64,000 nt of DNA from Candidatus Nitrosocosmicus sp. (GCA_029194465.1 JARFXS010000003.1:7504-71503); one strand, 5' to 3'; counted from the stretch's first letter, positions 20,739-30,861 are shown. Numbers and translations are program-made. Notes: generated from the sequence alone by a model not told the origin.

Positions 20739-20993
20739 CTAGAAGCCTGCAAAAATTTTTTCATATGTTTTGCAACAAACAACCATATTTGTTATTGCGT
20801 CATTGATAAAGTCATTTTTATTGTTCTTTATGTAATTCTCCTTAAATTCATCAAGTAATCTATTAGTTCTTTTAGTTATTTCATCTATCCCGACGATATC
20901 TTCATACCTTTTATCATTGTCGAACAACTTGACTGTACAATTATTGTAAGAAGAATATTTATTAATGTATATATAAAACAAACCGAACATCAA
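20739..20993 (-). CDS. Hypothetical protein, up to 84 aa
   Basis: An open frame whose last 60 residues look protein-like (DKRYEDIVGIDEITKRTNRL, then LDEFKENYIKN). The first residues are encoded over a TATATATA-rich stretch, so the true start may be the TTG at 20927. No recognisable domain. It lies between the decayed ctaB and the winged-helix/ATPase pair. Confidence 0.35.
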   Translation of the reverse strand: MMFGLFYIYINKYSSYNNCTVKLFDNDKRYEDIVGIDEITKRTNRLLDEFKENYIKNNKNDFINDAITNMVVCCKTYEKIFAGF

Positions 20994-21174
20994 ACGGTAC
21001 CAATATAGGTCAGATACCCTAGTGCTCTCATCATTATTTTATCAGACAAATGTATCATCATTCCCATGGATCTCAATCATATAAATTAATTCTTATATTT
21101 GTTTATTTTTTTTTACAGCATAATTATTTTTTATTCACTATCTTTTTTTTATCTTGTTTTTTTATTTTGCTAGT

Positions 21175-21831
21175 ATGTCCGACTTAGCTATGATCTACAA
21201 TGATATTAATTCTTTTGGATCTACAGGAGTCAAGAAATCTGAATTAAAAAAAAAATATCCTGAGGATAATTTTGAGAATACCTTAAATGAACTAGCATCA
21301 CAGGATAAAATATGCATATCTAAAAAAGGAACATATGTATATTGCTGGGCTAAGGAGTATTATCTCGATCACCTACTCTTATCAGATATAAAATTCAAAT
21401 ATCTATACGATTCTATAATAGGTATTCAGCAGAAACTAAACAACTACTCTGATAGCATATTTAAATATGTAGAAAAAATTGACTGCGAATTAGTAGAAGT
21501 TAAGAATTCCTTCAATAGAATCGAGGATAAAATAAATAACATAAAAGTAGATTCTAGTAACATTGATTATGATAATAATCAAATATCTATTGATACTTTC
21601 AAAGAACACTTTGATAGAGCAATTGTAAATCGTTCAACTTCAATCGGCTGGGTAGAACTGTCTTTGGTTAAGGACGAGTTGTGTGAATCATGCGACCTTT
21701 CCAGTAATGAATTTTACACCCTTGTAAGTGAACTCATTGAGTTGTATCCAGAAAAATATGAATTATCATCTGGAGGTTATGAAGGAGTAGTCTTAAGAGG
21801 AATAGTCCATGGGTTTGTGAGGTGCATATGA
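21175..21831 (+). CDS. Winged-helix and coiled-coil protein, partner of the downstream ATPase
   Basis: 218 residues from ATG 21175. Residues 1-60 resemble a winged helix (IYNDINSFGSTGVKKSELKK, then a KGTYVYCW wing). Residues about 65-115 are a predicted coiled coil (YDSIIGIQQKLNNYSDSIFK...EVKNSFNRIEDKINN). The C-terminal 85 residues form a second helical/winged module ending VLRGIVHGFVRCI. The TGA stop overlaps the next gene's ATG as ATGA, so translation is coupled. It has no family that I recognise. The layout suggests a DNA- or partner-sensing subunit for the ATPase. Confidence 0.7.
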   Translation: MSDLAMIYNDINSFGSTGVKKSELKKKYPEDNFENTLNELASQDKICISKKGTYVYCWAKEYYLDHLLLSDIKFKYLYDSIIGIQQKLNNYSDSIFKYVEKIDCELVEVKNSFNRIEDKINNIKVDSSNIDYDNNQISIDTFKEHFDRAIVNRSTSIGWVELSLVKDELCESCDLSSNEFYTLVSELIELYPEKYELSSGGYEGVVLRGIVHGFVRCI

Positions 21832-23459
21832 TGGCACCATATAATTTGACCGTTAATCCTTTTCCTAGTAGTCCCACACCCACTTTATCCAGTGCTAATA
21901 TTCTTGGGGGGAAAAGGCACATCGCAGCACTAAATTCAATTAAGGATTGCTTGAACGAATTAAACTTGAAATTAAATAGTACAGAGCCTCTAAATGAAGA
22001 TCTATTCAAGATAGTCTCTGTAATCCAAGATGTGGGATCAGGTAAAACACATTTAACGCTGCATATGAGGACTTTACCTGAAATCAATGATAAATCAATT
22101 ATTTCATACGTCGACTTAACTCAAGTTCAACCCAGAGAGATCGATAATTTTTTTCATTCTATTGTAAGAGGATTTGGAAAAGAATACTTTGACTCTATAA
22201 AGACAAAGTTAATTGATTACCTAAAAGACAGTTATGTACAGAATCCAAAGTTAGTAAAGAAGATAGTCAAATACGGATTTTTTGATTCACTCAATGGGAA
22301 CTCAATATCTGAAAAGATAGAACAAATGGGTGAAAAAAAAATAAAAATATCTTACGAACATTTATTTGAATTAATGTCAAGTGATTTTACCAAAATAGAG
22401 ACACATCTAATTACTGAAATTATCAAGACAGGAACATTAAACTATTCCGATCTAAAAACATTTGAAAATCTTACTATGGTCTTAACCAACTTGGCAATGA
22501 TCAACTATAAACTGTTCAAGAAAATTACCATTTTTCAAATCGATGAGTTTGACACCAACATAAATTCCTTGGATTATTTGAAGGGATTAATTAATTCTCA
22601 TGTTCCGTATGCTCTGTTTATGATAGTGACTACCCCTTCCTTGTATGCTGATATTTCAAAGATCAATCCATCACTTTTCGATCGCCTTGAAAAGGCAAAT
22701 TATAAAATTGATTTGGCAGGATCCAATTCCTTCGATGAAATAAATAGCATTGTTCTTCAGTATGTGCTGCATTATAACAGTGAACTTTCATCATCAGAAA
22801 GGAAAGATCTTTCATCAAAAATAAAAATAATTTATGATGAATTTCCAGATTTTCGGAACATTAGATCTATTTTAAATGTCTTGTATCATGCCTTTGAAAT
22901 GTCTGTAAAGAAGAATTCTTCGAACATAGATGAGCAATCAATAGAAGAGACGATCAAAAATGTCTATCCTGGGTTGCGGTTGAGAGGAAGTATCATGGGA
23001 ATACCGATATCGGATTTTATTAAAATGAGAAAAATATCAGTTGATAAAGATATTGTAGAATCGAATGTAAAAGACGCCGTCAGAAATTTGATTAGCTATT
23101 TTGATGAATTGGGAACTGTAAAAAAGTATGAAGAAAAGATCGAAACCGATTATTTAGACGCAATATATAACGATCAAATGGGAAAAAAGGTCGGTATATC
23201 GATCGCAGTCGATTCTGATAAGAATAAAAACTTTGACAAGATTGTTAAAAGCACTAAAAAGAATTCAGTAGTTGATAAATTAGTAATTTTGACTACCAAT
23301 ATTACAAACATAAAAAGAAATGGTACTACCCTAGTAACCATTGACAAATGGAAACTAGCTGATTTGCTCTACTTCAGCAAAAAATACGATAGTGACGAGA
23401 TCAAATCAGAGGATCCACAAAAGGCAATATTACTCGCAAAGTCAATTCAAATCTGCTAA
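21828..23459 (+). CDS. P-loop ATPase of AAA+/STAND-like type, unknown system
   Basis: About 543 residues from ATG 21828. The N-terminus NLTVNPFPSSPTPTLSSANI followed by LGGKRH recalls the NPF...P entry of ExeA/TniB/ORC-like AAA proteins. Walker A is DVGSGKTHL at about residue 73 and Walker B is KITIFQIDEFD at about 240. A sensor-like MIVTTPSLY follows. The middle holds a long helical insertion. Residues 395-500 form a C-terminal domain that ends in alternating strands (GKKVGISIAVDSD, VDKLVILTTN), loosely like a nuclease-fold core, but no E-x-K is present. It is likely a regulated ATPase working with the upstream winged-helix protein. Function is unknown. Confidence 0.75.
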   Translation: MMAPYNLTVNPFPSSPTPTLSSANILGGKRHIAALNSIKDCLNELNLKLNSTEPLNEDLFKIVSVIQDVGSGKTHLTLHMRTLPEINDKSIISYVDLTQVQPREIDNFFHSIVRGFGKEYFDSIKTKLIDYLKDSYVQNPKLVKKIVKYGFFDSLNGNSISEKIEQMGEKKIKISYEHLFELMSSDFTKIETHLITEIIKTGTLNYSDLKTFENLTMVLTNLAMINYKLFKKITIFQIDEFDTNINSLDYLKGLINSHVPYALFMIVTTPSLYADISKINPSLFDRLEKANYKIDLAGSNSFDEINSIVLQYVLHYNSELSSSERKDLSSKIKIIYDEFPDFRNIRSILNVLYHAFEMSVKKNSSNIDEQSIEETIKNVYPGLRLRGSIMGIPISDFIKMRKISVDKDIVESNVKDAVRNLISYFDELGTVKKYEEKIETDYLDAIYNDQMGKKVGISIAVDSDKNKNFDKIVKSTKKNSVVDKLVILTTNITNIKRNGTTLVTIDKWKLADLLYFSKKYDSDEIKSEDPQKAILLAKSIQIC

Positions 23460-23609
23460 CTAGTAAATACCCGTCCTCAGTATCTCACAATGATCTAATT
23501 TATATTTTAATAATTTTCAAGTTGTTCTGTAAACTTGAAGAAAAACTTGAATTCCCTTGAAGATTTCTAGCTAATGTTCACAAGCTGGGTTTTTCTATAA
23601 TCGACTATA

Positions 23610-23930
23610 ATGGAACTAATGTTCTGCTTACTCCTCGAAAATGTTCAATTTGAAAATATTATTAGTAAATCATATGGCAAACCGAACTTGATTGATACTA
23701 ACTTAAATATTTATGATGACGGACACCATGTTTTTGTAAATTTGAACATAAACTTTCTTAATGCCGATCTTGAATTTGATTTCTTACTATTCGCAAATGA
23801 AAGTATCGATTTTTTTAGATTCCTTGCAACGGCTGGAATGTTAGGTATTGCACCTCATGAATCTAAAAGCAGTAATATTTTTTTCGTTCAATTACCCAAA
23901 AAGATCAAGCCGAAAAAGCATTTGAGTTAA
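23610..23930 (+). CDS. Hypothetical protein, 106 aa
   Basis: Intact frame from ATG 23610. The protein is acidic and beta-rich in prediction (ENIISKSYGKPNLIDTNLNI, then DADLEFDF-like NADLEFDFLLF). It ends with a lysine-rich tail (LPKKIKPKKHLS). No domain recognised. It follows the ATPase by 150 bp but need not be in its operon. Confidence 0.5.
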   Translation: MELMFCLLLENVQFENIISKSYGKPNLIDTNLNIYDDGHHVFVNLNINFLNADLEFDFLLFANESIDFFRFLATAGMLGIAPHESKSSNIFFVQLPKKIKPKKHLS

Positions 23931-24057
23931 TCAAATCAAAAATCAATTAGCTGATAATGTTTTTCTTATTTTAACTTTATGAACACGGATTCAGTCATTT
24001 GTATTTTCTATATATTTGTTTTAAATAACCGATTGGTTTTTCAATAATTGTTCTAAT

Positions 24058-24813
24058 TTGAAGCATAGAAATAGGACACCTCGTGGTAATAAGACTAATT
24101 ATCGCAAGCTACTAATTATGGCAGTTCTGTTCGGGGCACTTTTAATCGGAGGCTCAATTACAGCATTTTCTAATTTTGGAGGCAAGAATAAATCGTCCTC
24201 TTCTAACCCTGCTGATACCCAACAATTGATTTCCAATCTAACTACTCCAGTTATTCCAGGTGCTGAAGCTATCGGCAATGACAATGCCACGCTAAATATT
24301 ATTGAGTTTGGTGATTATCAATGTCCATTTTGTGCTAGATTCAATCAAGAAACTAAGGATCAGCTAGTTTCAAAATACGTTGATACTGGCATAGTGAGAT
24401 TTGGATTTAAAGATCTGGTAATCAACGACTTACCCAAAGATAAACTATCTACACTTGGTGCAGAGGCCTCTTATTGTGCAGCTGAACAGAACAAGTATTG
24501 GGATTATCATGATGAGGTTTATAGAAACTCAAGAGGAGAAAACACTGGTTGGATTAGTATTGACAGCCTAGTAGGATTTGCCAAAAATGTAAACATGCCC
24601 AACATTTCTCAGTTCACAGATTGCTTGAATTCACATAAATTCAACCAGCTTGTGGCACAAAATGATATGTTTGCTAAAGGTCTCGGACTGGGAAGTACTC
24701 CTACCTTCCTTATTCTCAAGGATAATACAACAAAAATAGCCGCGCTGGAGGGTGCTCAGCCAATCAAAGTCTTTGACGATGTAATTGCTCAATTTTTGAA
24801 TAATACCCTCTAA
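24058..24813 (+). CDS. Membrane-anchored DsbA/thioredoxin-like oxidoreductase
   Basis: 251 residues. Residues 18-38 form one N-terminal membrane anchor (LLIMAVLFGALLIGGSITAF), followed by a Ser/Asn-rich linker. The thioredoxin fold starts at TLNIIEFGDYQCPFCARF, with the active site C89-P-F-C92, and a cis-proline loop STPTFLIL lies near residue 222. It probably makes or isomerises disulfides in extracellular proteins, of which this region encodes several. The start is TTG at 24058. Confidence 0.88.
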   Translation: MKHRNRTPRGNKTNYRKLLIMAVLFGALLIGGSITAFSNFGGKNKSSSSNPADTQQLISNLTTPVIPGAEAIGNDNATLNIIEFGDYQCPFCARFNQETKDQLVSKYVDTGIVRFGFKDLVINDLPKDKLSTLGAEASYCAAEQNKYWDYHDEVYRNSRGENTGWISIDSLVGFAKNVNMPNISQFTDCLNSHKFNQLVAQNDMFAKGLGLGSTPTFLILKDNTTKIAALEGAQPIKVFDDVIAQFLNNTL

Positions 24814-25549
24814 CTTTTTTCAATTTGTCTTAATGAATTTTGCTTGCAGACTTTTTTTGACTTGCAATGCAGGATTACAAAGATGGAAATTCATGTATAA
24901 TTCCAAACACCAATTACAGTTTATGAACCTGCCATAGTACTAATTGATTGGAATGGCTTGCATTAGGGTTAGGGCTAAAAAATATTTATGATTTAGAAAT
25001 AGATGCGAAAAATAAAACTGATACTATTAATATCCCAATTATGATATACCACCGAGCAAAAACGTTACTCATTGTAGCCAAGTGCCGCTAAATCACTCTC
25101 ATTTCTTAAACAGAAACTTTCCATTTCATAGCAAGATTATGACATACATTGCCCTTTCACTTATTTACATTACATATTTTCCGACTTGTCAAATGCAAAA
25201 GGCTTTATCAAAAATCTTGATTCTAATTCAACAAATCAACAATCTGTACGAATTTAAAGACTAGTGCTCCTAAAATTATTGTATTCTGATTTACAATTCG
25301 CGGTCTTTTGCATTTATTGAGTCCTCAATAGCAGTGTAACTCTGAATGACCACATCCACCCAAACAATGTCTGATTTTTAATATTCGCCTATGAATTTAC
25401 TTGCCGACTTTCATTCACTGTATTGCAATTAATATTTTCAAATTCTAAAAAACCCTCAAGTATAGGTCATATCTTTATCGTCATAAATTAAGGATACTTC
25501 ATAGTCACCAAGGAGTTATTCATATTTTTCATATAGATACTTCCTTTGA
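24814..25549. other. Intergenic, about 735 bp
   Basis: No convincing gene. A 60-codon open stretch at 25082-25264 lacks coding character. The convergent 3' ends of the DsbA-like gene and the sensor kinase flank it. No hairpin longer than about six base pairs was noticed. Confidence 0.4.
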
Positions 25550-27463
25550 TCAAACCGCATCAAAGGAAAACTTGAATGATGCTCCATTGCGATAAGACAA
25601 ATCGATCCAAATTTTGCCTCCCTGGGATTCTATAATACTCCTACATACTACTAACCCCAATCCGGTCCCACCAATTTTTCTTACCAGGCTCAAATCTATT
25701 TGACAAAATTTGTTTGATAACCCTTCCATATTTTCTGGTTGTATCCCGATACCATTGTCTTCAACTGTAAATATGATTGATTTGTGATGTTTGTTGACAT
25801 TATTATTGAGGCTCGTTTTACTAGAAATTTCAGGTTCTTCATCGACTCGAATGGTAATTTCCCCACCTTGTTCAGGAACAAGATCAACAGCATTATTTAC
25901 AAGGTGGAACAATACTTCACTAACCCTTACTGGATCGCATAATATACTACCACTGGCATTAACAATCGAACTAAACTTGATGTTTTTGTCTATAATTAGG
26001 GGGGATAGTCTTGAGATGTTTTTCTCAATTAAATCTATAATATTGGTAACCTCCTTGTGGATGGGAAAACTATTCAATTCTAACTTATACAATGTAAAAA
26101 TGTCATCTATAATGGTCTCTAGCTTTGATATGTTTTTACCAATAATAATGAGTGCTTTTCTACTGACATCTTCTGGATCTTCTGATTTATTTTCTTTTTG
26201 CATCATTTCGATATATTGCTTCATCGGAGTGATAGGGTCCTTGAGTTCTTGACTCGCCATTGAAAGAAATTCTTCCCTGGTTCTATTTGACATCTTCAAT
26301 TCGTTATTAATTGAGTTAACTTGAATTTCTTTGGTTTTCAATTCTTCATTAGCCCGTTCAAGATCTTCTGTCCTTTCTCTAACTTTACGGATCAAATTCT
26401 TTTTAGAATTCTCGATATTTCTTCTCATAGCCTCAAGGCTAATAGAAAGATCTTTTACCTCATTTGATCCGCCAACCACTATTTCCTTCCCAAAATTGCC
26501 CTTACTTAATTCTAAAGCCGAGTTCTTCAAATAAGTAATTGGAGATATGATTTTCTTTACAGCAAAGACAGTAGCTACTATCGCGATTAGCAAGATCACC
26601 GTTGAAGAAATTAGGAAACCATTTACTGTTTTGTTATAATCACTCATTATTGGGGCCAAATTTCCTTCAAGGAGGAGTGTCCAATTCCCGTCAGATCGAT
26701 AGCCATTCGCGTTTTCAGATTCAGGGACCACAATCGTGATAGAGTCTTGTGACTTTCTTTTATCATCTTCGGTGATCTGAGCTCCTAGAAGAGGGACTTT
26801 TAGATTGGGTTGGGCATTCTGATCATTGGGCCTATTTTCCTGGCTTGTTGCATAAATTACTGAGCCGTCACTATGAATCAATCTTGAATCAAAATTCAAA
26901 GAGCCATTTTCGATATCATTATGAAAGAGGGTGTTATTGACTATGTTGTCAATAAAACTTATTGAAACTTCAAGATCCATTATACTTCTTATGACCTTGT
27001 TAGCATCATAAATGGGGGCTGAAAAATGGAATCCAGTTTGATTGAATGCGATTTCATCTGGATTCTTATCAAAATACGGTCCTCCTGATAACGCTTGCTT
27101 AAAAAATTCTTCCTGCAAGGCATTTCCATCTAGAGATTTGTCAGATGTATCAATGATCGCAGTCCCATTTCTATCATAAACAGATACTGCTAGATATTCC
27201 GAGTTACTAAAATTAAGGTGTCTTTGAAGTAAATTGATTTGGTCATTTAAGGGGGCGGTTGAATTAACTAATATAGGGTGGGTAGCCAAACTATTAAGAT
27301 CTTTCGCAATCTCATTTACCTCAACTGAGAGTTTGTTCATAAGTTGGATTCCAGACAATTCATAAATATCATAAAATTTTGCTCGAACTCCAGAAATATT
27401 TTGGAGTGAAATGATGGAGGTAATTACTATCGAACCTATGATTAATGGTATAATTAATATCAA
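25550..27463 (-). CDS. Cache-HAMP sensor kinase-like protein lacking the phospho-acceptor His
   Basis: 637 residues. TM1 spans 1-20; a Cache-type extracellular sensor spans about 25-275 (LAVSVYDRNGTAIIDTSD); TM2 spans about 282-303. A HAMP region (SPITYLKNSALELSKGNFGK) and coiled coil precede a dimerisation helix. The ATPase domain has an N box (HLVNNAVDLVP), G1 (VEDNGIGI) and G2 (GGTGLGL). In the H box the sequence is SMASQELKDPITPM: residue 405 is Gln (CAA at 26251-26249) where His is required. It may regulate a partner kinase or act as a sensor without autophosphorylation. Confidence 0.85.
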   Translation of the reverse strand: MILIIPLIIGSIVITSIISLQNISGVRAKFYDIYELSGIQLMNKLSVEVNEIAKDLNSLATHPILVNSTAPLNDQINLLQRHLNFSNSEYLAVSVYDRNGTAIIDTSDKSLDGNALQEEFFKQALSGGPYFDKNPDEIAFNQTGFHFSAPIYDANKVIRSIMDLEVSISFIDNIVNNTLFHNDIENGSLNFDSRLIHSDGSVIYATSQENRPNDQNAQPNLKVPLLGAQITEDDKRKSQDSITIVVPESENANGYRSDGNWTLLLEGNLAPIMSDYNKTVNGFLISSTVILLIAIVATVFAVKKIISPITYLKNSALELSKGNFGKEIVVGGSNEVKDLSISLEAMRRNIENSKKNLIRKVRERTEDLERANEELKTKEIQVNSINNELKMSNRTREEFLSMASQELKDPITPMKQYIEMMQKENKSEDPEDVSRKALIIIGKNISKLETIIDDIFTLYKLELNSFPIHKEVTNIIDLIEKNISRLSPLIIDKNIKFSSIVNASGSILCDPVRVSEVLFHLVNNAVDLVPEQGGEITIRVDEEPEISSKTSLNNNVNKHHKSIIFTVEDNGIGIQPENMEGLSNKFCQIDLSLVRKIGGTGLGLVVCRSIIESQGGKIWIDLSYRNGASFKFSFDAV

Positions 27464-27610
27464 AATATTAGTTGCTACCTTCGTGTTAATTCAAATTCAA
27501 ATAGCACTAGAAATATTAAATAGATTTCTAAATGGATATATTCAATTACTATTGTCTGATAAAAAGTAATATGTAACATAGCATTAATATGATTTCTGAC
27601 CTTTCATTTC

Positions 27611-28390
27611 ATGTTTAGTTTATCATTAAAATCTCTTCTTTTGGTAATTGTTGCCCTCGGAACAACTTCCTTCATTTTTTATTTTGCAGAGTCTTATCTT
27701 GGGTATTATAACATTCCAAATATAATATCCAGCGGAATAGTGGTTTACTTGATATTCTTCCTGATTCATAGATCCGGAAATTCAATACTCCGCATGGACA
27801 GGGTGCAATTGTTTCTGTTGTTGTCATTTCTAAGTTGGTTTTCAGCTGAAGCAATGTTTGGGTTCTATAGTGGTGTTCTAAATACTGACCCTTATCCTTC
27901 TATTGCAGATATATTTTATCTTGCAGGGTATATTTTTTTCGTTTTGTTACTGTGGAGTTTAAATAAGACATACAAAATTGAGCTAAGCATCTTTATTAGC
28001 TTACTAGTCACATTTTTCCTAATAGCTTTTTATGTATTATATGTCTCAGTTTTCATTTTCAATGTGTATTCTCTAAGTGGGAGTTTTCTCGACTTTATGC
28101 TTGTTTTTGCATATCCTATCTTTGATTTACTTATTGTCGTAAGCGGTGTTCTATACTACTTTAGAGAAAAGGAGATTTCGTTAAATAAGGGCTATCTCTC
28201 TTGGTTACTCTTTTCTGCCTGTGGTTTTTTCTTCTTCCTTGCAGATGTAATTTTTGGATTTGATGATTTATTTGGGATAACTCAAGATGACCATCTGTTC
28301 GATCTTTTCTTCAATATCGGATATCTGATGCTTGGATTTGCGGTATTAACCCGAATTTTTTATTTGAATATTCATAGCAGGAATGATTGA
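27611..28390 (+). CDS. Polytopic membrane protein, about eight TM segments
   Basis: 259 residues, ATG 27611. Eight hydrophobic segments are visible, including LLLVIVALGTTSFIFYF, IVVYLIFFLI, LFLLLSFLSWFSAEAMFGFY, IFFVLLLW, LLVTFFLIAFYVLYVSVFI and LLFSACGFFFFLADVIF. A short acidic loop FDDLFGITQDDHLFD precedes the last helix. It resembles the free-standing multi-TM sensor-like domains of Nitrososphaerales proteins, but no motif fixes the function. It diverges from the sensor kinase. Confidence 0.6.
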   Translation: MFSLSLKSLLLVIVALGTTSFIFYFAESYLGYYNIPNIISSGIVVYLIFFLIHRSGNSILRMDRVQLFLLLSFLSWFSAEAMFGFYSGVLNTDPYPSIADIFYLAGYIFFVLLLWSLNKTYKIELSIFISLLVTFFLIAFYVLYVSVFIFNVYSLSGSFLDFMLVFAYPIFDLLIVVSGVLYYFREKEISLNKGYLSWLLFSACGFFFFLADVIFGFDDLFGITQDDHLFDLFFNIGYLMLGFAVLTRIFYLNIHSRND

Positions 28391-28475
28391 CTAACCGGGC
28401 AACCAATTATTCCTCCTACTTGCGAAAATTAAGAGCCAAAATATTATTGATTGGATATAGTAACAACCTGCTCAT

Positions 28476-28710
28476 ATGGAATGGTATTTGACAATTGGGT
28501 CCTCATATTATGATTGCATTGCATCAATATTCTTCACCCCTATGAGACGACATGCATATTTGATCCAGATAGTCAATCTCTTATTAAAGATCGAGTATGG
28601 CCTCCATCAAGGTCTTATCTCTCATCCGGATGGACAAAGACCAATTAGGAGCCTGATTCAGAAACCACTTAGCAGTTCTGGATTAAATTACAAAGGCTAC
28701 ATTTCATGAG
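28476..28710 (+). pseudogene. Possible remnant of a secreted Cys-rich module
   Basis: In two frames the plus strand gives ETTCIFDPDSQS and EYGLHQGLISHPDGQRPIRS. These loosely recall the TCIFDPSxPxC and CPPGFxxNEDGQCxP modules of thaumarchaeal secreted proteins. Key cysteines are missing and frames change, so only a weak case for a decayed gene can be made. Confidence 0.25.
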
Positions 28711-29328
28711 CATCCCCAATACAAATAATACATGAAATATTGACTTTGATATCGGTAAGTATGACATACCCTGAGATTTCAATTTCATAGCAAGTATTAC
28801 TTTTCATAAAGATTTTCGAAATTGAAGTGTTTGTTAATAAACTACCTATTACAAAAACTTTTGATTCAAGTGTTTTTGTATGTCTTGTATAGTATCATCC
28901 ATTCAGTGTAAATCATAGCCATAATAAATCAATATACAATCTGAACCCTTATTTAGAATCTGGTTTTGGAACATATTGGTCATAAGTCAGTTTTCTATAT
29001 GTATGGCCAAATAACAAACTCGTCTAGATATAACAATGAGAATTGTGTTATCAGAAAATGAACAATGATCTGTTTGTGTTATTTTTTTATTTGCTAACAT
29101 TGAAATTAATTACTTATATAAAGATTTTTTTGTTGGTCAAAACTGATAAACGATCAAATGTTTTTTCATTACATCGTCGTAATCCGTCCTTTTATTTAAA
29201 TGATGTCTGTATCATGAAATTAATTATTGTTTGGGTAACAGCCAAGTAACATAATAATTACATTTGTAATTGCCGTCATTTGGAGATAATCGACTATGAA
29301 TGTTCTTTTTCTGGAATACTAGATATAT
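28711..29328. other. Intergenic, about 620 bp
   Basis: AT-rich with no supported gene; a 68-codon open stretch at 29043-29249 has no coding character. Confidence 0.35.
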
Positions 29329-29338
29329 GTTTATATAA
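29329..29338 (+). promoter_or_regulatory. TATA box of the small secreted protein gene
   Basis: TTTATATAAA is centred 27 bases before the ATG at 29361, a textbook distance for a leaderless archaeal transcript. It also decides the start against upstream in-frame codons. Confidence 0.6.
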
Positions 29339-29360
29339 ACATGTGCATAGTAGAAAACTG

Positions 29361-29609
29361 ATGGATACTAAAATAAGTTCATTAGTAATTGCATTAGCAG
29401 TCGCATCAATGGCACTAACCCCGTTGATTATGATTCAAAATGCAGATGCTGCATCATTTAAGTGTGAGAACCAGTCAGGTAAACCACATGCATGGATTAC
29501 CGGTTGTAAAGATGGATGGTACGATCATGACCATTGCTTATCATATTCACCAGGATCTGGCGACTATGCTAAAGGATATAAAGTAGGTTGGGCAAAGGGT
29601 AGCTGCTAA
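29361..29609 (+). CDS. Small secreted Cys-containing protein, 82 aa
   Basis: The signal peptide SSLVIALAVASMALTPLIMI is followed by QNADAASFKCENQSG. The mature part has about 54 residues with cysteines in SFKCENQ, ITGCKDG, DHCLSY and the C-terminal GSC, plus many Gly, Tyr and Trp. The four cysteines could form two disulfides, perhaps with help from the DsbA-like protein at 24058. The frame is open from 29280, but the TATA box and the signal peptide favour ATG 29361. Function unknown. Confidence 0.7.
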   Translation: MDTKISSLVIALAVASMALTPLIMIQNADAASFKCENQSGKPHAWITGCKDGWYDHDHCLSYSPGSGDYAKGYKVGWAKGSC

Positions 29610-30644
29610 TCACATTTCACTAAAATCTTTTTTTGCTTTTTTCACAAAATAAATTACTAAATCGTGTTTTTGAAGTTTCTCTAGTTGGATTTGAAAAAAG
29701 TGTGTCATGATTAAAGCATGGCCAATGTCGATTTTCAGCCATAAGGGTGAAAATTGGTTCGCAAGAAAAGTTAATTCTCTTTTGATTGGGTATTCTTATT
29801 AATTCAGCTGATCCCCTTATCTTCCTCAATATAAACAATACCAATATCGCTTTTCGTTGTTGCAATCTGAATTACAAGATTATGAACCCATGTGTCTCCA
29901 TTTCATTCAGACATTCAGGTTCAGTTTGCTATCCTATAGCATCAGGAAAATCTAACTTATACCCATTCCTTAATAGCTTTCTAAATATCATAAGTGCATT
30001 ACTTCATTTTTTTATCTTGCTTATCTATTTGCATATTGTCTAACATAACTTTTTTCATTCACTCCTCTAATATTTTTAATATCCCTGCCTCTAGAGTGGT
30101 TGAGAGGTTCGTAGACTGTGATTCTTATCGATGGTCTTTAACTTTTGGAATTCCATAAATAAGATTATTTTTGATATTCAAATCTTATGTTTAGAGAATG
30201 ATTTTGAAGGATCCAAAGAATTTCCTAAATAGAATAACTTTGTCAATTTCACTTACCTTACTTTTCACTATAACAGTTGGTTTTCGATACTATATAGTAC
30301 TGAGTTATCATATCTTTTTTCTACCCGATCTAAAATTTGTCCAATTAATGACAATTTTGAAATTCTAAATTACATTTAAACAAGCTTTTAATCGTACTAA
30401 CTAGATGCAATGACACTATATTTTATCCTCAATGATTCAAAAGGTATTCATTACATATTTGGGGTAAATTTTGGGTATTATTGCAATATTTTCTATCTAT
30501 TCTTTGATTGCTTGACCATTCATAAAATTGGGCGAAGAGACAAGTAAAGGGATTTTCAAACATATAATGGAATTTAGTTTTCTGGTCTGATTGAGTTAAT
30601 TTAAGTTTAGTTTATATGATGTTAATCATGTTTGAACCATAAAC
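29610..30644. other. Intergenic, about 1 kb
   Basis: No supported gene. A 56-codon ORF (30198-30368) encodes one hydrophobic stretch (SISLTLLFTITVGFRYYIVL) and could be a small membrane protein or a gene fragment, but nothing confirms it. Confidence 0.35.
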
Positions 30645-30654
30645 ATTTTAAATG
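30645..30654 (+). promoter_or_regulatory. TATA-like box of the DUF1059 gene
   Basis: ATTTTAAATG lies about 24 bases before the ATG at 30673. Confidence 0.4.
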
Positions 30655-30672
30655 CTTTTACTAAGTTAACGA

Positions 30673-30861
30673 ATGCTAAGTTTCAAATGCCGTGATGTAG
30701 GGTTTGATTGTGATTATGTAGTAATGGAAAATAATGATACAGAAATTATGAATAAAGTTATGGAACATGGAAAAAGAGACCATAATCTAAATTCCAATGA
30801 TTTCACACCATCACTAATTGAGAATATAAGAGGTAAGATGCAGAAAGTAGAAGACCATTGA
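30673..30861 (+). CDS. DUF1059 family small protein, 62 aa
   Basis: The sequence FKCRDVGFDCDYVVMENNDT, with a later VMEHGKRDHNL, matches DUF1059, a family of small soluble proteins with a C-x6-C pair and a conserved H-x3-H near the end. Its function is not established. Length is typical. The start is ATG with a TATA-like box upstream. Confidence 0.8.
   Translation: MLSFKCRDVGFDCDYVVMENNDTEIMNKVMEHGKRDHNLNSNDFTPSLIENIRGKMQKVEDH

Noticed and set aside
29786-30043. 85-codon plus-strand ORF
   Set aside because: Ile/Phe/Leu-rich AT-driven translation without a recognisable pattern.
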